The notes under the pieces are model-generated. The model worked only from the letters and a program-made list of their open reading frames with translations. It did no database searches and was not told the origin of the DNA. DNA of 64,000 bases, from NCBI GenBank assembly GCA_009746045.1, contig RPFO01000629.1, positions 124,001 to 188,000 of the forward strand, given 5' to 3'. The translations under genes and the position numbers were made by a program. The stretch is from Mesostigma viride. Lineage: Eukaryota > Streptophyta > Mesostigmatophyceae > Mesostigmatales > Mesostigmataceae. Below, one piece after another: positions 1-10,348 of the stretch; the first letter of the stretch is position 1; each line of letters starts with the position of its first letter.

Positions 1-880
1 TTTTTCTCAATAAAAGCTCCATTGAGGCCCTTTAGTGCTGGACATCTGTATCGGTATCGGGAATGGGTTAACACAACCGCGAGCAACTCTTCTTCAGCAC
101 TTGAGCCACAGGAGGATGTCGCACAGGTCGCGCTCGTTCGTCCCACGTCAGGTGTGGCGGTGTCTTCCCGGTATACCTGCTCCTTCTACCTCTAGGTCAG
201 GGCCTGCATGCATACAAAGGAAGACAAGAAGATATTATCGGACTTGGGAACATGCCAAACACGCCCCTGGTAATAAACCCGCATTCTGCTAAGCGTATGT
301 GTGTGCCATTCTTGACATATGTAAATTAACAAAAAAAAGTATACCTTACCGAGACTACCAAACCGAGAACCGATCGACATCATGTGTGGGTGCATGGTCA
401 TGTGTATTGGACAATTTGTGTGTGATTTCCTGTGAGCAAAAATATATGGCCATGTACAAAAAAGCAATCCGGCATGTAGTTCAGGTAGAGAACAACTTAC
501 AAAAACTTAAATGATACTACAATCAAATGCGAACAAATCAACAACATTGTTAGGTTGTTATTCATGTGTATAAAACATACATCACGATTCACCTGTCAAG
601 TCCTCAATGCAGGTCCGGGCATCTTCCCGAACACCAAGAGAGGAGCTTTGACCTCCCACCATGACGTCACGGTCTGCATGCATTCACAAAAAGACATTTA
701 TTTCAAAGGTTTTTATGTAAATTAGTTTAATGCAGTAGTAGATTCCTCAAAACCCGGCCTCTCCCCCAAGTTATAGATTTACTACCTCGCTTTCTCAAAG
801 CTGGCCTATCTCACGTTACCATAAATAGGTCCCAAGCGATCCCGAGCGTCATGTGAGCAAACCCTTGTGGTAAAGACTTT
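1..880. other. No gene recognised
   Basis: Moderately AT-rich sequence with only short chance ORFs. I see no splice-consistent exon, RNA gene or transposon end here. A run of short repeats begins at its right edge. Confidence 0.4.
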
Positions 881-882
881 AC

Positions 883-1138
883 GTTAGTGCCCGTGCCCCT
901 TTACTAACGTTAGTGCCCAGCCCCCTCTGCTATCGTTAGTGCCCGTGCCCCTTTACTAACGATAGTGCCCAGCCCCCTCTGCTAACGTTAGTGCCCGTGC
1001 CCCTTTACTAACGTTAGTGCCCAGCCCCCTCTGCTAACGTTAGTGCCCGTGCCCCTTCACTAACGTTAGTGCCCGTGCCCCTCTGCTAACGTTATTCCCG
1101 AGCCCCCTATGCTATCGCTAATTCCCGTGCCCCTTTAT
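883..1138. repeat. 26-bp minisatellite (two alternating unit types)
   Basis: About ten units of 26 bp built round the palindromic core TAACGTTA followed by GTGCCC. Two forms alternate, one ending in CGTGCCCCTTTAC and one in CAGCCCCCTCTGC, so the real period is a 52-bp dimer. The last units before 1138 are degenerate. No coding potential. Confidence 0.85.
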
Positions 1139-1145
1139 ATTTGGA

Positions 1146-3370
1146 CCAGGAACACATCCCACAACTAGGCTCGACTATCCTACAACCAGGAACGTGTTTC
1201 CCACAACCAGGAACGTGTTTCCCACAACCAGGAACGTGTTTCCCACAACCAGGAACGTGTTTCCCACAACCAGGAACGTGTTTCCCACAACCAGGAACGT
1301 GTATCCTACAACTAGGAACGTGTTTCCCACAACCAGGAACGTGTTTCCCACAACCAGGAACGTGTTTCCCACAACCAGGAACGTGTTTCCCACAACCAGG
1401 AACGTGTATCCTACAACCAGGAACGTGTTTCCCACAACCAGGAACGTGTTTCCCACAACCAGGAACGTGTTTCCCACAACCAGGAACGTGTTTCCCACAA
1501 CGAGGAACAAGTATCCCACAACCAGGAACGTGTTTCCCACAACCAGGAACGTGTTTCCCACAACCAGGAACGTGTTTCCCACAACCAGGAACGTGTTTCC
1601 CACAACCAGGAACGTGTTTCCCACCACCAGGAACGTGTTTCCCACAACAAGGAACGACTATCCCACAACCAGGAACGACTATCCCACAACCAGGAACGTG
1701 TATCCTACAACCAGGAACGTGTTTCCCACAACCAGGAACGTGTTTCCCACAACCAAGAACAAGTATCCTACAACCAGGAACGTGTTTCCCACAACCAGGA
1801 ACGTGTATCCCACAACCAGGAACGTGTATCCCACAACCAGGAACGTGTTTCCCACAACCAGGAACGTGTTTCCCACAACCAGGAACGTGTTTCCCACAAC
1901 CAGGAACGTGTATCCCACAACCAGGAACGTGTTTCCCACAACCAGGAACGTGTTTCCCACAACCAGGAACGTGTTTCCCACAACAAGGAACGTGTTTCCC
2001 ACAACCAGGAACAAGTATCCCACAACCAGGAACGTGTATCCCACAACCAGGAACGTGTTTCCCACAACCACGAACGTGTTTCCCACAACCAGGAACGTGT
2101 TTCCTACAACCAGGAACGTGTTTCCCACAACCAGGAACGTGTTTCCCACAACCAGGAACAAGTATCCTACAACCAGGAACGTGTTTCCCACAACCAGGAA
2201 CGTGTTTCCCACAACCAGGAACGTGTATCCTACAACCAGGAACGTGTATCCCACAACCAGGAACAAGTATCCCACAACCAGGAACGTGTATCCCACAACC
2301 AGGAACGTGTTTCCCACAACCAGGAACGTGTTTCCCACAACGAGGAACAAGTATCCCACAACCAGGAACGTGTTTCCCACAACCAGGAACGTGTTTCCCA
2401 CAACCAGGAACGTGTTTCCCACAACCAGGAACGTGTTTCCCACAACCAGGAACGTGTTTCCCACCACCAGGAACGTGTTTCCCACAACCAGGAACGACTA
2501 TCCCACAACCAGGAACGACTATCCCACAACCAGGAACGTGTATCCTACAACCAGGAACGTGTTTCCCACAACCAGGAACGTGTTTCCCACAACCAGGAAC
2601 GTGTATCCCACAACCAGGAACGTGTTTCCCACAACCAGGAACGTGTATCCCACAACCAGGAACGTGTATCCCACAACCAGGAACGTGTTTCCCACAACCA
2701 GGAACGTGTTTCCCACAACCAGGAACGTGTTTCCCACAACCAGGAACGTGTTTCCCACAACCAGGAACGTGTTTCCCACAACAAGGAACGTGTTTCCCAC
2801 AACCAGGAACGTGTATCCTACAACCAGGAACGTGTTTCCCACAACCAGGAACGTGTTTCCCACAACCAGGAACGTGTATCCTACAACCAGGAACGTGTAT
2901 CCCACAACCAGGAACAAGTATCCCACAACCAGGAACGTGTATCCCACAACCAGGAACGTGTTTCCCACAACCAGGAACGTGTTTCCCACAACCAGGAACG
3001 TGTTTCCCACAACGAGGAACAAGTATCCCACAACCAGGAACGTGTTTCCCACAACCAGGAACGTGTTTCCCACAACCAGGAACGTGTTTCCTACAACCAG
3101 GAACGTGTTTCCCACAACCAGGAACGTGTTTCCCACAACCAGGAACGTGTATCCTACAACCAGGAACGTGTTTCCCACAACGAGGAACAAGTATCCCACA
3201 ACAAGGAACGTGCATCCCACAACCAGGAACGTGTATCCCACAACCAGGAACACATCCCACAACGAGGAACAAGTATCCCACAACCAGGAACGTGCATCCC
3301 ACAACCAGGAACAAGTATCCCACAACAAGGAACACATCCCACAACCAGGAACGTGTATCCCACAACCAGT
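1146..3370. repeat. 21-bp minisatellite, about 105 copies
   Basis: Tandem array of a 21-bp unit, roughly CCAGGAACGTG followed by TTTCCCACAA, with recurrent variants (GTATCC for GTTTCC, GAACAAG, GAACGAC). Because 21 is a multiple of three and the unit lacks stops, several frames on both strands stay open for 100-750 codons; these are repeat artefacts, not genes. A marker set (CGAGGAACAAG, CCACCACCAG, GAACGACTATCC) recurs at exactly 840 bp (1501/2341, 1621/2461), and CGAGGAACAAG again 672 bp later at 3013, showing higher-order duplication of 40 and 32 units. Confidence 0.95.
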
Positions 3371-3390
3371 CGCGCAGTCGGTCTGAATGA

Positions 3391-4290
3391 CTGGCATTAT
3401 AACGAGCGTCATATTCGTCTCCGGCTTGGCAGTGCCGTCATCCTGCATACAAAAAGAACATTGGAGCCAGCACTTTCCCGCGGGTTGTAGCCGATATTCC
3501 TCCATGCAGCGATATTCACCAATGCGCTATCAATAAACAAGTCGACACCATCCGGTATGTAAAAAAAGCACGCTGCTGGCCACGACGGTCACGGCGATGA
3601 TGAACGACAATAACAAGAACGCCTAATAGCAGGCGTCATACAAACTAGAACAGACTGGAACAACTACTTACCCGGTCGTCTGTGATCTTGACGCAGAGCC
3701 TGGTTTACAAGGAAGCGAGGGAAACCGGCCACTATGAGCACCCCTACTTAACCCACATAATGAAGGTTAGGAATCCTCCCCATCATGCTAACCGTAGACT
3801 CGGTGAAACGCCCCATGCTACAAATACGATAGCCCAGCAACGACTACTTGCGGCCATCACCTTGTCCAGTTCTGGCTGGCTGTGCGGCGGTAATTTTACC
3901 AAGTTTAAAAATGTTACGCCGCACCAGTCTGTGCTTTTTTACGTAGTACCAGTGTAGTGTAGAAATCTGCCAAAAGAGCAAACGCCCAAAGCCAACTTCC
4001 AAGACGCCCAAAGCCAAATTCCAAGACGCCCAAAGTGTGACACAAAGCCCAAAGGCGGGCGAGTCTGGCGCGGCGCCGGCCATTGGGCCCCGGAATAAGA
4101 AATACCGCGGCGGACCGGTCTACTCGTGGTAGACCCGGTCACTGTACCCGTGAGATGCAAAATCCGCTTGCCAGACCGGGATTCCGGGAACTCCGTCCAA
4201 TACCGTCGTGCAGTACCACCAATGCACTACCAATCTACCAATCGTACAATACTACGACTTAACGCCAACAGAAACTCGCCTCCAAAACTA
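3391..4290. other. No gene recognised
   Basis: Intergenic sequence with short ORFs only. A small 23-bp direct repeat (CGCCCAAAGCCAA-type, three copies) lies at 3980-4040. Confidence 0.35.
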
Positions 4291-4589
4291 CCGTAGTGGC
4301 TCTTATATCAGTACGCCTAATTATGTACGAATCGACCCCGTACAGGCCGAAAAAAAACCTCCTTCCGGCCTCGTACATCCCAAGAAATCACCCTCAGATG
4401 CTACATTATACGTATGAGGGGCTTCCATATGTTGTCCCTAGGGTACTGCCTCCCGAATATACCTACGGTCTACCCTTACGTTATACCTACGTACACTAAA
4501 AAAAAATCCCCCAAACCCCGTACGCGTAACAAAAATCGCTAAAAGCCCTCGTACGATAATTAAGCGTACACATATAAGAGCCACTACGG
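4291..4589. mobile_element. MITE-like element with terminal inverted repeats and TA target duplication
   Basis: The left end reads TA then CCGTAGTGGCTCTTATAT (from 4291). The right end is its inverted copy, ending CCACTACGG then TA (4581-4589). The arms remain similar for about 35 bp, including GTACGC and TAATTA. Both sides are flanked by TA, the target duplication usual for Tc1/mariner-type DNA transposons. The 299-bp body has no transposase ORF, so it is non-autonomous. A 2.6-kb element at 40909-43491 begins and ends with the same CCGTAGTGG. Confidence 0.75.
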
Positions 4590-4759
4590 TATATATTCAT
4601 AGAGGCACGCCTCTTATTTAATTTTTTTTTTTTTTTTTCAAGGTACCTCTTATTTAATCTCAGCCCCCGCAGACTTGTCTTCTCCCGGTTAGGGCTTAGT
4701 TTTGCAAAAAACCTACGTCCTAAGTCGAAACCATTTTTTCCTCCTGTTAATCATTATCA

Positions 4760-4960
4760 GGCGGAGCCAATTTTCGGAAGAACCGTCAGGTTCGCCAGAA
4801 TTGGCGAAGCTTATAAGGCCGTACACGTGAGAAAACATAGGAATAGGGGATGAAAATCCGTCAATCCATCCATACATACATCCATCCATACATACATCCA
4901 CCGAATTTGTCCCGAATTTGCAAGCATAAGGGTGAGGTTCTTCCGAAAATTGGCTCCGCC
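4760..4960. repeat. 25-bp perfect inverted repeat
   Basis: The arm at 4760-4784 (starting GGCGGAGCCAATTTTCGG) is repeated in inverted form at 4936-4960. The 151-bp spacer contains a CATC-rich microsatellite near 4862-4905. Either a hairpin or a very small foldback element. Confidence 0.75.
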
Positions 4961-5540
4961 GTAGAGTTTCAACGGGCAAGTTGCAAACACGCACGTTACT
5001 TGATCCTGTTAATTATACTTCCTGTGCTATTTCCTATGCTAATTTTTCCTCCTGTTAATTACAGTATTGTACGATATTACCGGAATAATAATTTAATACT
5101 TCCCTGGTTTACATGCTGACTTGCTGAGACGGCTGGATTACATGCTGAGACGGCAGTCTGCTGCGAGAATTCCTGGCAAGGGTTAATCCGGCCCTTGCCG
5201 GTCGGCTGCATGACGTTGTCATAGTAATGGGTATAGTTAATGACATACATACAGGCTGTAATCACTGTTCGCAGCGCAGGGCAGTGAATATAGTGCCGCC
5301 CAAAAGACCGCGAGAAACATATCGCCTTGCGCTGTTCAGCGGCTAGGCTAGGGGTTAGATTGCTTTGCGAAGCCGTAGAACTGGTTGGCGAATCCAGTAC
5401 CTTCGCGCCCGGTGGCAGCCAGTGTCGCTACATGATGATCAAGCCCACGCCGCCGCTGGCATTTCCAGGGAAGCCGTCGAACGACTAACTGACGCAACGC
5501 CAGCTGAGCCGTGCGAGAATTTACAGCAGCAGCTTTACAA

Positions 5541-7085
5541 ATGGAAAAACGGCGGGGATTACTGCTCGTGCTTATTGAGCTGTTTGCCATGATCGCCTGC
5601 TTTCCATGCTCCAGCCTCAGCCTTGCCCAGCTAGCTGATGCATCGATTAACTGTGCCTCTTCTGACTACAAGCTCTCCCCTGGCAGGGTGCCCTGCCTGC
5701 CAAACCTGGAACTCATGGTCCCCCTCCCCATCGACGACGGCGTCGCGGACGACGCGTGGCGCGAGTTCACCGACATTTTCTTCTTCTCCCTCCGCTTATT
5801 CTGGCCGCTCGACAAGACTCGCCTTTTAATTGTGACACCGTCCAACCGGCCCGAGGCGGCGCGCCAGACGTTGGTGGACGGCGTCCGTGCGGCCACGAAG
5901 GAAGCACATCTCGCCAGCGGCCGCGTGGCGTTCCATGTGGCACCCAAGGGACAGGAGGACGAGAAAGGCTGGGACCGGCAGCAGCGGTTCATGTTTTTCT
6001 CCGAGTATTTCACGAGCGCCGAGTTTGTCGGCTTTTGCGACTCGGACACGGTGTTCACGGGCGTGGTCCAGGAGCAAGACTTGTTTGACGAGCTTCGGCG
6101 GCCGCGCATCATCGGTCTGTACGGGCGGCCCACGCATGACGAGTGGGGCCCGGTCCCTAATATAACTTACTTCGCGCTGGGCATGCCAGAGCCGTTTCGA
6201 CACATGGACCAGTTCCCCGTGATCGTCCGAACCGCTCATTTGAAGGAGATCCGGGAGCACATCGCGCGGCATCTTGGGACCAAGGATTTCGACGAGGCGT
6301 TCTCGTTGATCCGCGACATGGGCCGCCCGCTGTACTCCCAGTTCGGCATCATGACGACCTATTTGTGGTACAAGCGGCGCGACGAGTACAGCTGGCACAT
6401 CCAGGAGTTTGAGCGCGGGTGGAAGGGGAAGGCGCCGCTAGGCCAGGTGCCCAATACCCCCGAGACCATGGCCACGCTGAGACCCTATTTAAATGACCCG
6501 CTGCCTCGCATCGCGGTCCATTGGAAATATGAGGGCCAGCTTCCCACGCTGACAAAGGCCGGGTGGATCATCCAGAACAACAACTACTTGCACCTCATGC
6601 GCGACGCGGTGTGCTATTCGATGCCCCTAGGCCTACCGCCGGCAGGGCTGCCCCGGTTTTGCCACGGCCTCAACCTCACCGGCTACTACCGTTGGCAGTG
6701 GGTGTTTGAGCGGCACGACTGGAGCTGGCACCCGTGCGTCCCCTTGGCCAGTCGGCTGCGGCGGGAGCGCGCGGTAAAGAGTGCCTGGCCCAACGAGTTG
6801 ATGTTGAGGATACTCAAGTTTGACTTGGCGCACAGGCATTCTACAGGGGTCCCTGTGGGGCTGCTCCCCGTGGGGTATGACAAGAACAAGTGGGGTCCGA
6901 AGCCGCGGCCTGTGCCGGCACCAGGCCCCGTGGTAGACGGGCAGGTGAGGTTTAAAACTCACCGTGTTCTTAGCGGCAGGTCCAGGGCGGCTCATTTGCC
7001 TGGCGGCAACCTGACGCTTCCTAGGGGCAAGTCTATGGGACGATCCGAGTCGAAAAGGCATGGGAAAAAGAAGCTCATTGTTTAA
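5541..7085 (+). CDS. Intronless glycosyltransferase-like protein with signal anchor
   Basis: Predicted 514-aa protein from ATG 5541; the open frame extends upstream to 5511 but only through a GTG. It starts with MEKRRG followed by a hydrophobic stretch (about residues 6-24), which fits a signal peptide or type II membrane anchor. Around residue 167 is CDSDTVF, the DxD-type motif that binds metal and nucleotide-sugar in GT-A glycosyltransferases, preceded by a plausible Rossmann-like half (FFFSLRLFWP, RLLIVTPSN) and followed by Trp/Tyr-rich segments. Three N-x-T sites (NIT, NLT, NLT) suit passage through the ER/Golgi. The tail is basic (SKRHGKKK). Intronless, unlike the other two genes here. 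I infer a Golgi glycosyltransferase; the exact family and sugar are not recognisable, and a giant-virus-like or transferred origin is possible. TGTAA, a common green-algal poly(A) signal, occurs about 105 nt after the stop. Confidence 0.75.
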   Translation: MEKRRGLLLVLIELFAMIACFPCSSLSLAQLADASINCASSDYKLSPGRVPCLPNLELMVPLPIDDGVADDAWREFTDIFFFSLRLFWPLDKTRLLIVTPSNRPEAARQTLVDGVRAATKEAHLASGRVAFHVAPKGQEDEKGWDRQQRFMFFSEYFTSAEFVGFCDSDTVFTGVVQEQDLFDELRRPRIIGLYGRPTHDEWGPVPNITYFALGMPEPFRHMDQFPVIVRTAHLKEIREHIARHLGTKDFDEAFSLIRDMGRPLYSQFGIMTTYLWYKRRDEYSWHIQEFERGWKGKAPLGQVPNTPETMATLRPYLNDPLPRIAVHWKYEGQLPTLTKAGWIIQNNNYLHLMRDAVCYSMPLGLPPAGLPRFCHGLNLTGYYRWQWVFERHDWSWHPCVPLASRLRRERAVKSAWPNELMLRILKFDLAHRHSTGVPVGLLPVGYDKNKWGPKPRPVPAPGPVVDGQVRFKTHRVLSGRSRAAHLPGGNLTLPRGKSMGRSESKRHGKKKLIV

Positions 7086-7207
7086 GGTCGCGGATCGCCA
7101 CCGCGTCTAGTCCTCTACCTGCTAAACTACCTCGTCTAATCTGACCAAATCTTTTTGGTAGGATTCCCAATGAAAGATCTTGAAGCTGCGGCTGTAACGC
7201 GGATATA

Positions 7208-7560
7208 TATATAACGCGTGCCAAATCAGAATAAACTATAAACTATGCATAGGGGAGCATACGTAACACATATCCCTGAGAAGGGGCATATGGTTTTTAA
7301 TGCATGCTGAGCTACAACCTGCAGGTGGGGGTTGTAAACTGCCACCGGTACTCTGGGTGCACAAGGTGCACCCGTGCACCACCATGATGTATCATACCTA
7401 AAAGGCCTGGCATGCGGTGGAAGATGATTATGGCTACTGGGCAATGGCTATAGGGCATGGCGTCTCAGCATGCAGAGAGTAGCTCTCTGCATGGGCAAAG
7501 CATGGCTAACTATTGAAAACACGTTAATCCATATCTGGTGTGAGGCCCATCATAGGCTGG
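7208..7560 (-). mobile_element. Non-LTR 3'-UTR fragment, family 2
   Basis: Read on the minus strand this matches 8424-8690 (-) and 20100-20275 (+). Shared landmarks are CTACTCTCTGC, GCATGGCTTCTCAGC-type sequence, a GTGCACTTTGTGCACC palindrome, and an end reading CCCCTTCTCAGGGATATGTG. No ORF survives. It is interpreted as the 3' untranslated part of a truncated LINE- or SINE-like insertion. Confidence 0.6.
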
Positions 7561-7636
7561 CATACATGGACATGGCCACGTCCGCTAAGCCTTCTATTCT
7601 ACACTACTCGATAACGACTAATAATGATCATCCACA

Positions 7637-7702
7637 TCATTGAATTGAATTGAATTGGAACATAACTCCGTTGGGAGTATATGTAGCACATATCCCTGAG
7701 AT
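7637..7702 (-). mobile_element. Short truncated family-2 3' end with CAATT tail
   Basis: Minus-strand reading: CTCAGGGATATGTGCTACAT, then the hairpin ACTCCCAACGGAGT, then a tail of CAATT repeats (7637-7660). Only about 65 bp, typical of a severely 5'-truncated target-primed insertion. The same end with a TTAA tail lies at 8748-8815. Confidence 0.6.
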
Positions 7703-8423
7703 ATGACCTACGGCGCCGAGACCTGGACACTGATGCCTGCAGGAGCTGGAGTAACGACTCGACGGCGCCGTCACCAAGTAAGTAAGTAAGTACTTGCGTG
7801 TCATGCGCAAAGGCATGCCACGGAGTACTATGCCGTCACCAAGATGCTGCGCAAGGCCCTTAACATCCCCAGCTTTGGTTTGCACATTAGTAATGAGGAT
7901 TTGTACGCTGATTTGCCCTATGTTTCCCACATTATTAGGCACAGGCGCCTGGGCCTAGCCGGGCACCTGGCCCGCACAGATCAGGTAGATACATCAGATA
8001 GACTAGCTGGCACCAAGCCCGCCCAGCCTGGGCGATATGTCCTCACCTGGCGTGCCCCCGGCCGCGCACGGCAGGGCCGCCACCCGTGGACTTTTCGTGA
8101 TAGACTCGGCATGGACATGTGCTACACTCTAGACGTGACGGGCTCACACCCGGGCAGCCTCCTGGTTTGTCTGTAATATGGAGGCAGATGGTGCGCAAGG
8201 ATAGATGGCAAGTAGTGATGAAGGAGACCACCCCCAAGCCTGTGGGGGGCTCCGCGTGTGACCAAGTATGGCATTCATAGCAATTCGGGCCGCGGTGCCC
8301 ACACCCCTGTAACTAGGACCTAGATAGCTTACACCATCCATTCCATCCCATGTTCCCCTCCCACTGAGGACTTATGCTCACGTGACGCAGGACTTCACGT
8401 GTCTATTAATTAATTAATTAATC
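7703..8423 (+). pseudogene. Broken C-terminus of a non-LTR retrotransposon reverse transcriptase
   Basis: Starts with MTYGAETWTLMP, matching the YGxETWTL signature found after the catalytic core of many LINE reverse transcriptases. After a frameshift and a small insertion it continues at 7844 with MLRKALNIPSF and the typical HRRLGLAGHLART segment (usually R..W.GH..R). The frame ends at 8176. About 240 bp of 3'-UTR follow, closing with CACGTGACGCAG, CACGTG and a TTAA-repeat tail (8404-8423). The catalytic palm motifs are absent, so it is a 5'-truncated dead copy. It is the only reverse-transcriptase remnant I see in the window. Its terminal motif resembles the ends of the ORF1-only elements at 58865-60287 and 20280-20455. 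Confidence 0.7.
7767..7843 (-). mobile_element. 53-bp retroelement tail insertion with 12-bp target duplication
   Basis: GCCGTCACCAAG occurs at 7767-7778 and again at 7832-7843. Between them is a 53-bp insert that reads, on the minus strand, AGTACTCCGTGGCATGCC, then GCGCATGACACGCAAG, then a TACT-repeat tail. The same sequence with the same tail is found at 12316-12365 (+). It interrupts the reverse-transcriptase remnant. Confidence 0.75.
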
Positions 8424-8690
8424 CCTGAGAAGGGGCATATGACTTTTAATACACTCTGGGCTACTCCCTGCAAGGGTAGGGTGTAAACTACACCTGCTCT
8501 GCATGGGTGCACAAAGTGCACGTGCACACCACTATGACTATCCTAGCACCTACCGAAAGGCGCGGGCATAGGGGGGAAGATCATCATGGCTATACAAAGG
8601 CGCATGGCTTCTCAGCAGAGAGTAACTCCCTGCATGGGCACTGCATAACTAAATAAAGCTAGGCATCATCTGGGGTTAAATTTAATTTAA
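8424..8690 (-). mobile_element. Non-LTR 3'-UTR fragment, family 2
   Basis: Minus-strand relative of 7208-7560, sharing CTCTCTGCTGAGAAGCCATG, the GTGCACTTTGTGCACCC block and CCCCTTCTCAGGG at its end. TTAA-type repeats lie on its 3' side (8404-8423) and TTTAA-type repeats on its other side (8683-8705). Confidence 0.6.
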
Positions 8691-8747
8691 TTTAATTTAA
8701 TTTTAATCATCTGGGGTGTGCATGGCACATCATGGGCACACATGTAC

Positions 8748-8830
8748 ATTAATTAATTAATTAATTAAAATCATAGCTCCGTTGGGAGCATATGTAACAC
8801 ATAGCCCTGAGAAAGGGGCATCTACAAGCC
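8748..8830 (-). mobile_element. Truncated family-2 3' end with TTAA tail
   Basis: On the minus strand: CTCAGGGCTATGTGTTACAT, the hairpin GCTCCCAACGGAGC (5-bp stem, CAAC loop), then a tail of TTAA repeats. Near-identical to 7637-7702 apart from the tail, so two independent insertions of the same 3' end. Confidence 0.65.
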
Positions 8831-9809
8831 GTAAGTAAAGAATGGGAAGTTGGACAGGGGGGCATGAGGGGGGGTCCAATCTCAAGTATAAGTAGCGCAA
8901 TCGATAGATCTCGATGAGAGCATTCAGGATCAGCCTCTAAAGTGCCCAAAGATGTCCGATTTCGGGAATTACGGGTCAAAACCAAACGTCATATAAGCCA
9001 AAAATTAAATAATTTTTCGAAAAGTGCATTTTCGGCTGTAGTAGACCGGTCCGCCGCCAACTGTCTCAATTGCAATTTTTCAGAACAGCTCCAAGGCCCT
9101 GTCAAACGGTGTGGCAACGCCCCGTCATCTCAGGCGCTCGGCGGCTAAACGGCTTGAAATATTTTGACGTGACGTATAGCTACGCTTGGGCGATGGCAAA
9201 GCTGGTAGGGATACAACGAAAACAACAATATACCGACTGTACAGTAGGGCAGTGTACTGACAACGTCCTTTGGCAGCCTGGCTAACTGGACCACGGATTT
9301 GCAACTAGTACAGCGCTAGGGTTTGCCAACTAGACTTTAGAATACACCATCTATATTTTTTGGCATTTAGCCGCAAATTTCCGGCGGGAATTCGCTTATC
9401 TTATCATCATCCTTGACGACGGTTTACGAGCACCAGTCTAAAGAAAATTCGCCGCCGCCTTTTATACGTGCAGAAAACCTCGTGAGCAGTCAATTTAGCC
9501 AAAAGTAGCAGCTCTATCCGGGCATGTACATTTGCCAGATTCCGGGCAGAGTAATGCCACTGTGATCACGCTAGAAAGGCTTCGTCCGACGGACGAAAAG
9601 CTTTCAGCAATCGCAGACTGTGCTACATGTAGTCTTCTAATAATAAACTGTGCCTGCGCAGCTACAGGTTTCTGGGCTGTATAGCAAACACGCGCAGATG
9701 TTGATATTATTCTAAATTTCCCCTGGTACGGCCATTTTGTGGCATGAAAATCCACAAGCCCAGGCTCCAATCTACACCTGCGTGGACACCTGGGTCCTGT
9801 AAACATGCC
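8831..9809. other. No gene recognised
   Basis: Unique-looking intergenic sequence. Short ORFs only, no splice-consistent coding block, no recognisable RNA gene. Confidence 0.35.
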
Positions 9810-10348
9810 ATTCTATTCCCACTATTACCAATCCACCAACATTTGATTAAAACAATAAGTGGGCAATTACAGAACCCATGAGTGAGCCTGCCACGCTGCA
9901 CCCATTTCATGATTGATTGTAGTTCTCGTTACCCTAGAAACAAACACAAGAAGGGGGAGGGAGGGCGGGACAAGAAAAAGAGACCTAGAACATCGTGCAA
10001 ATGGCACTTTAGGGCGGCGTAGCCCGGGCTCGCCTCATGAGCCGTCAGCAACAGTAACTTAATTGCTACTTAACTTAACGAACTAGAAATGGCCATACAA
10101 AACTGGCCAACTAATTCTAACTCATGGAACCGGTCCAGCCCAAGGCCCACCGTCCCGTAGTACCACTCACATAGCGGCGTTCATTCTCATCTGTTATAAA
10201 GAAACTACGTTCAGAGAACACCGATTCTATTCCCACTATTACCAATCCACCAACATTTGATTAAAACAATAAGTGGGCAATTACAGAACCCATGAGTGAG
10301 CCTGCCACGCTGCACCCATTTCATGATTGATTGTAGTTCTCGTTACCC
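9810..10348. repeat. 125-bp direct duplication enclosing filler DNA
   Basis: Sequence 9810-9934 is repeated at 10224-10348. Between them are about 35 bp of unassigned sequence plus a 257-bp block (9970-10226) that is a copy of 11351-11607. The copies look identical or nearly so by eye, which suggests a recent event. Confidence 0.85.

Noticed and set aside
1107-3390. Several 700-plus-codon open frames on both strands
   Set aside because: All are translations of the 21-bp repeat; equal openness in many frames shows the absence of coding selection.
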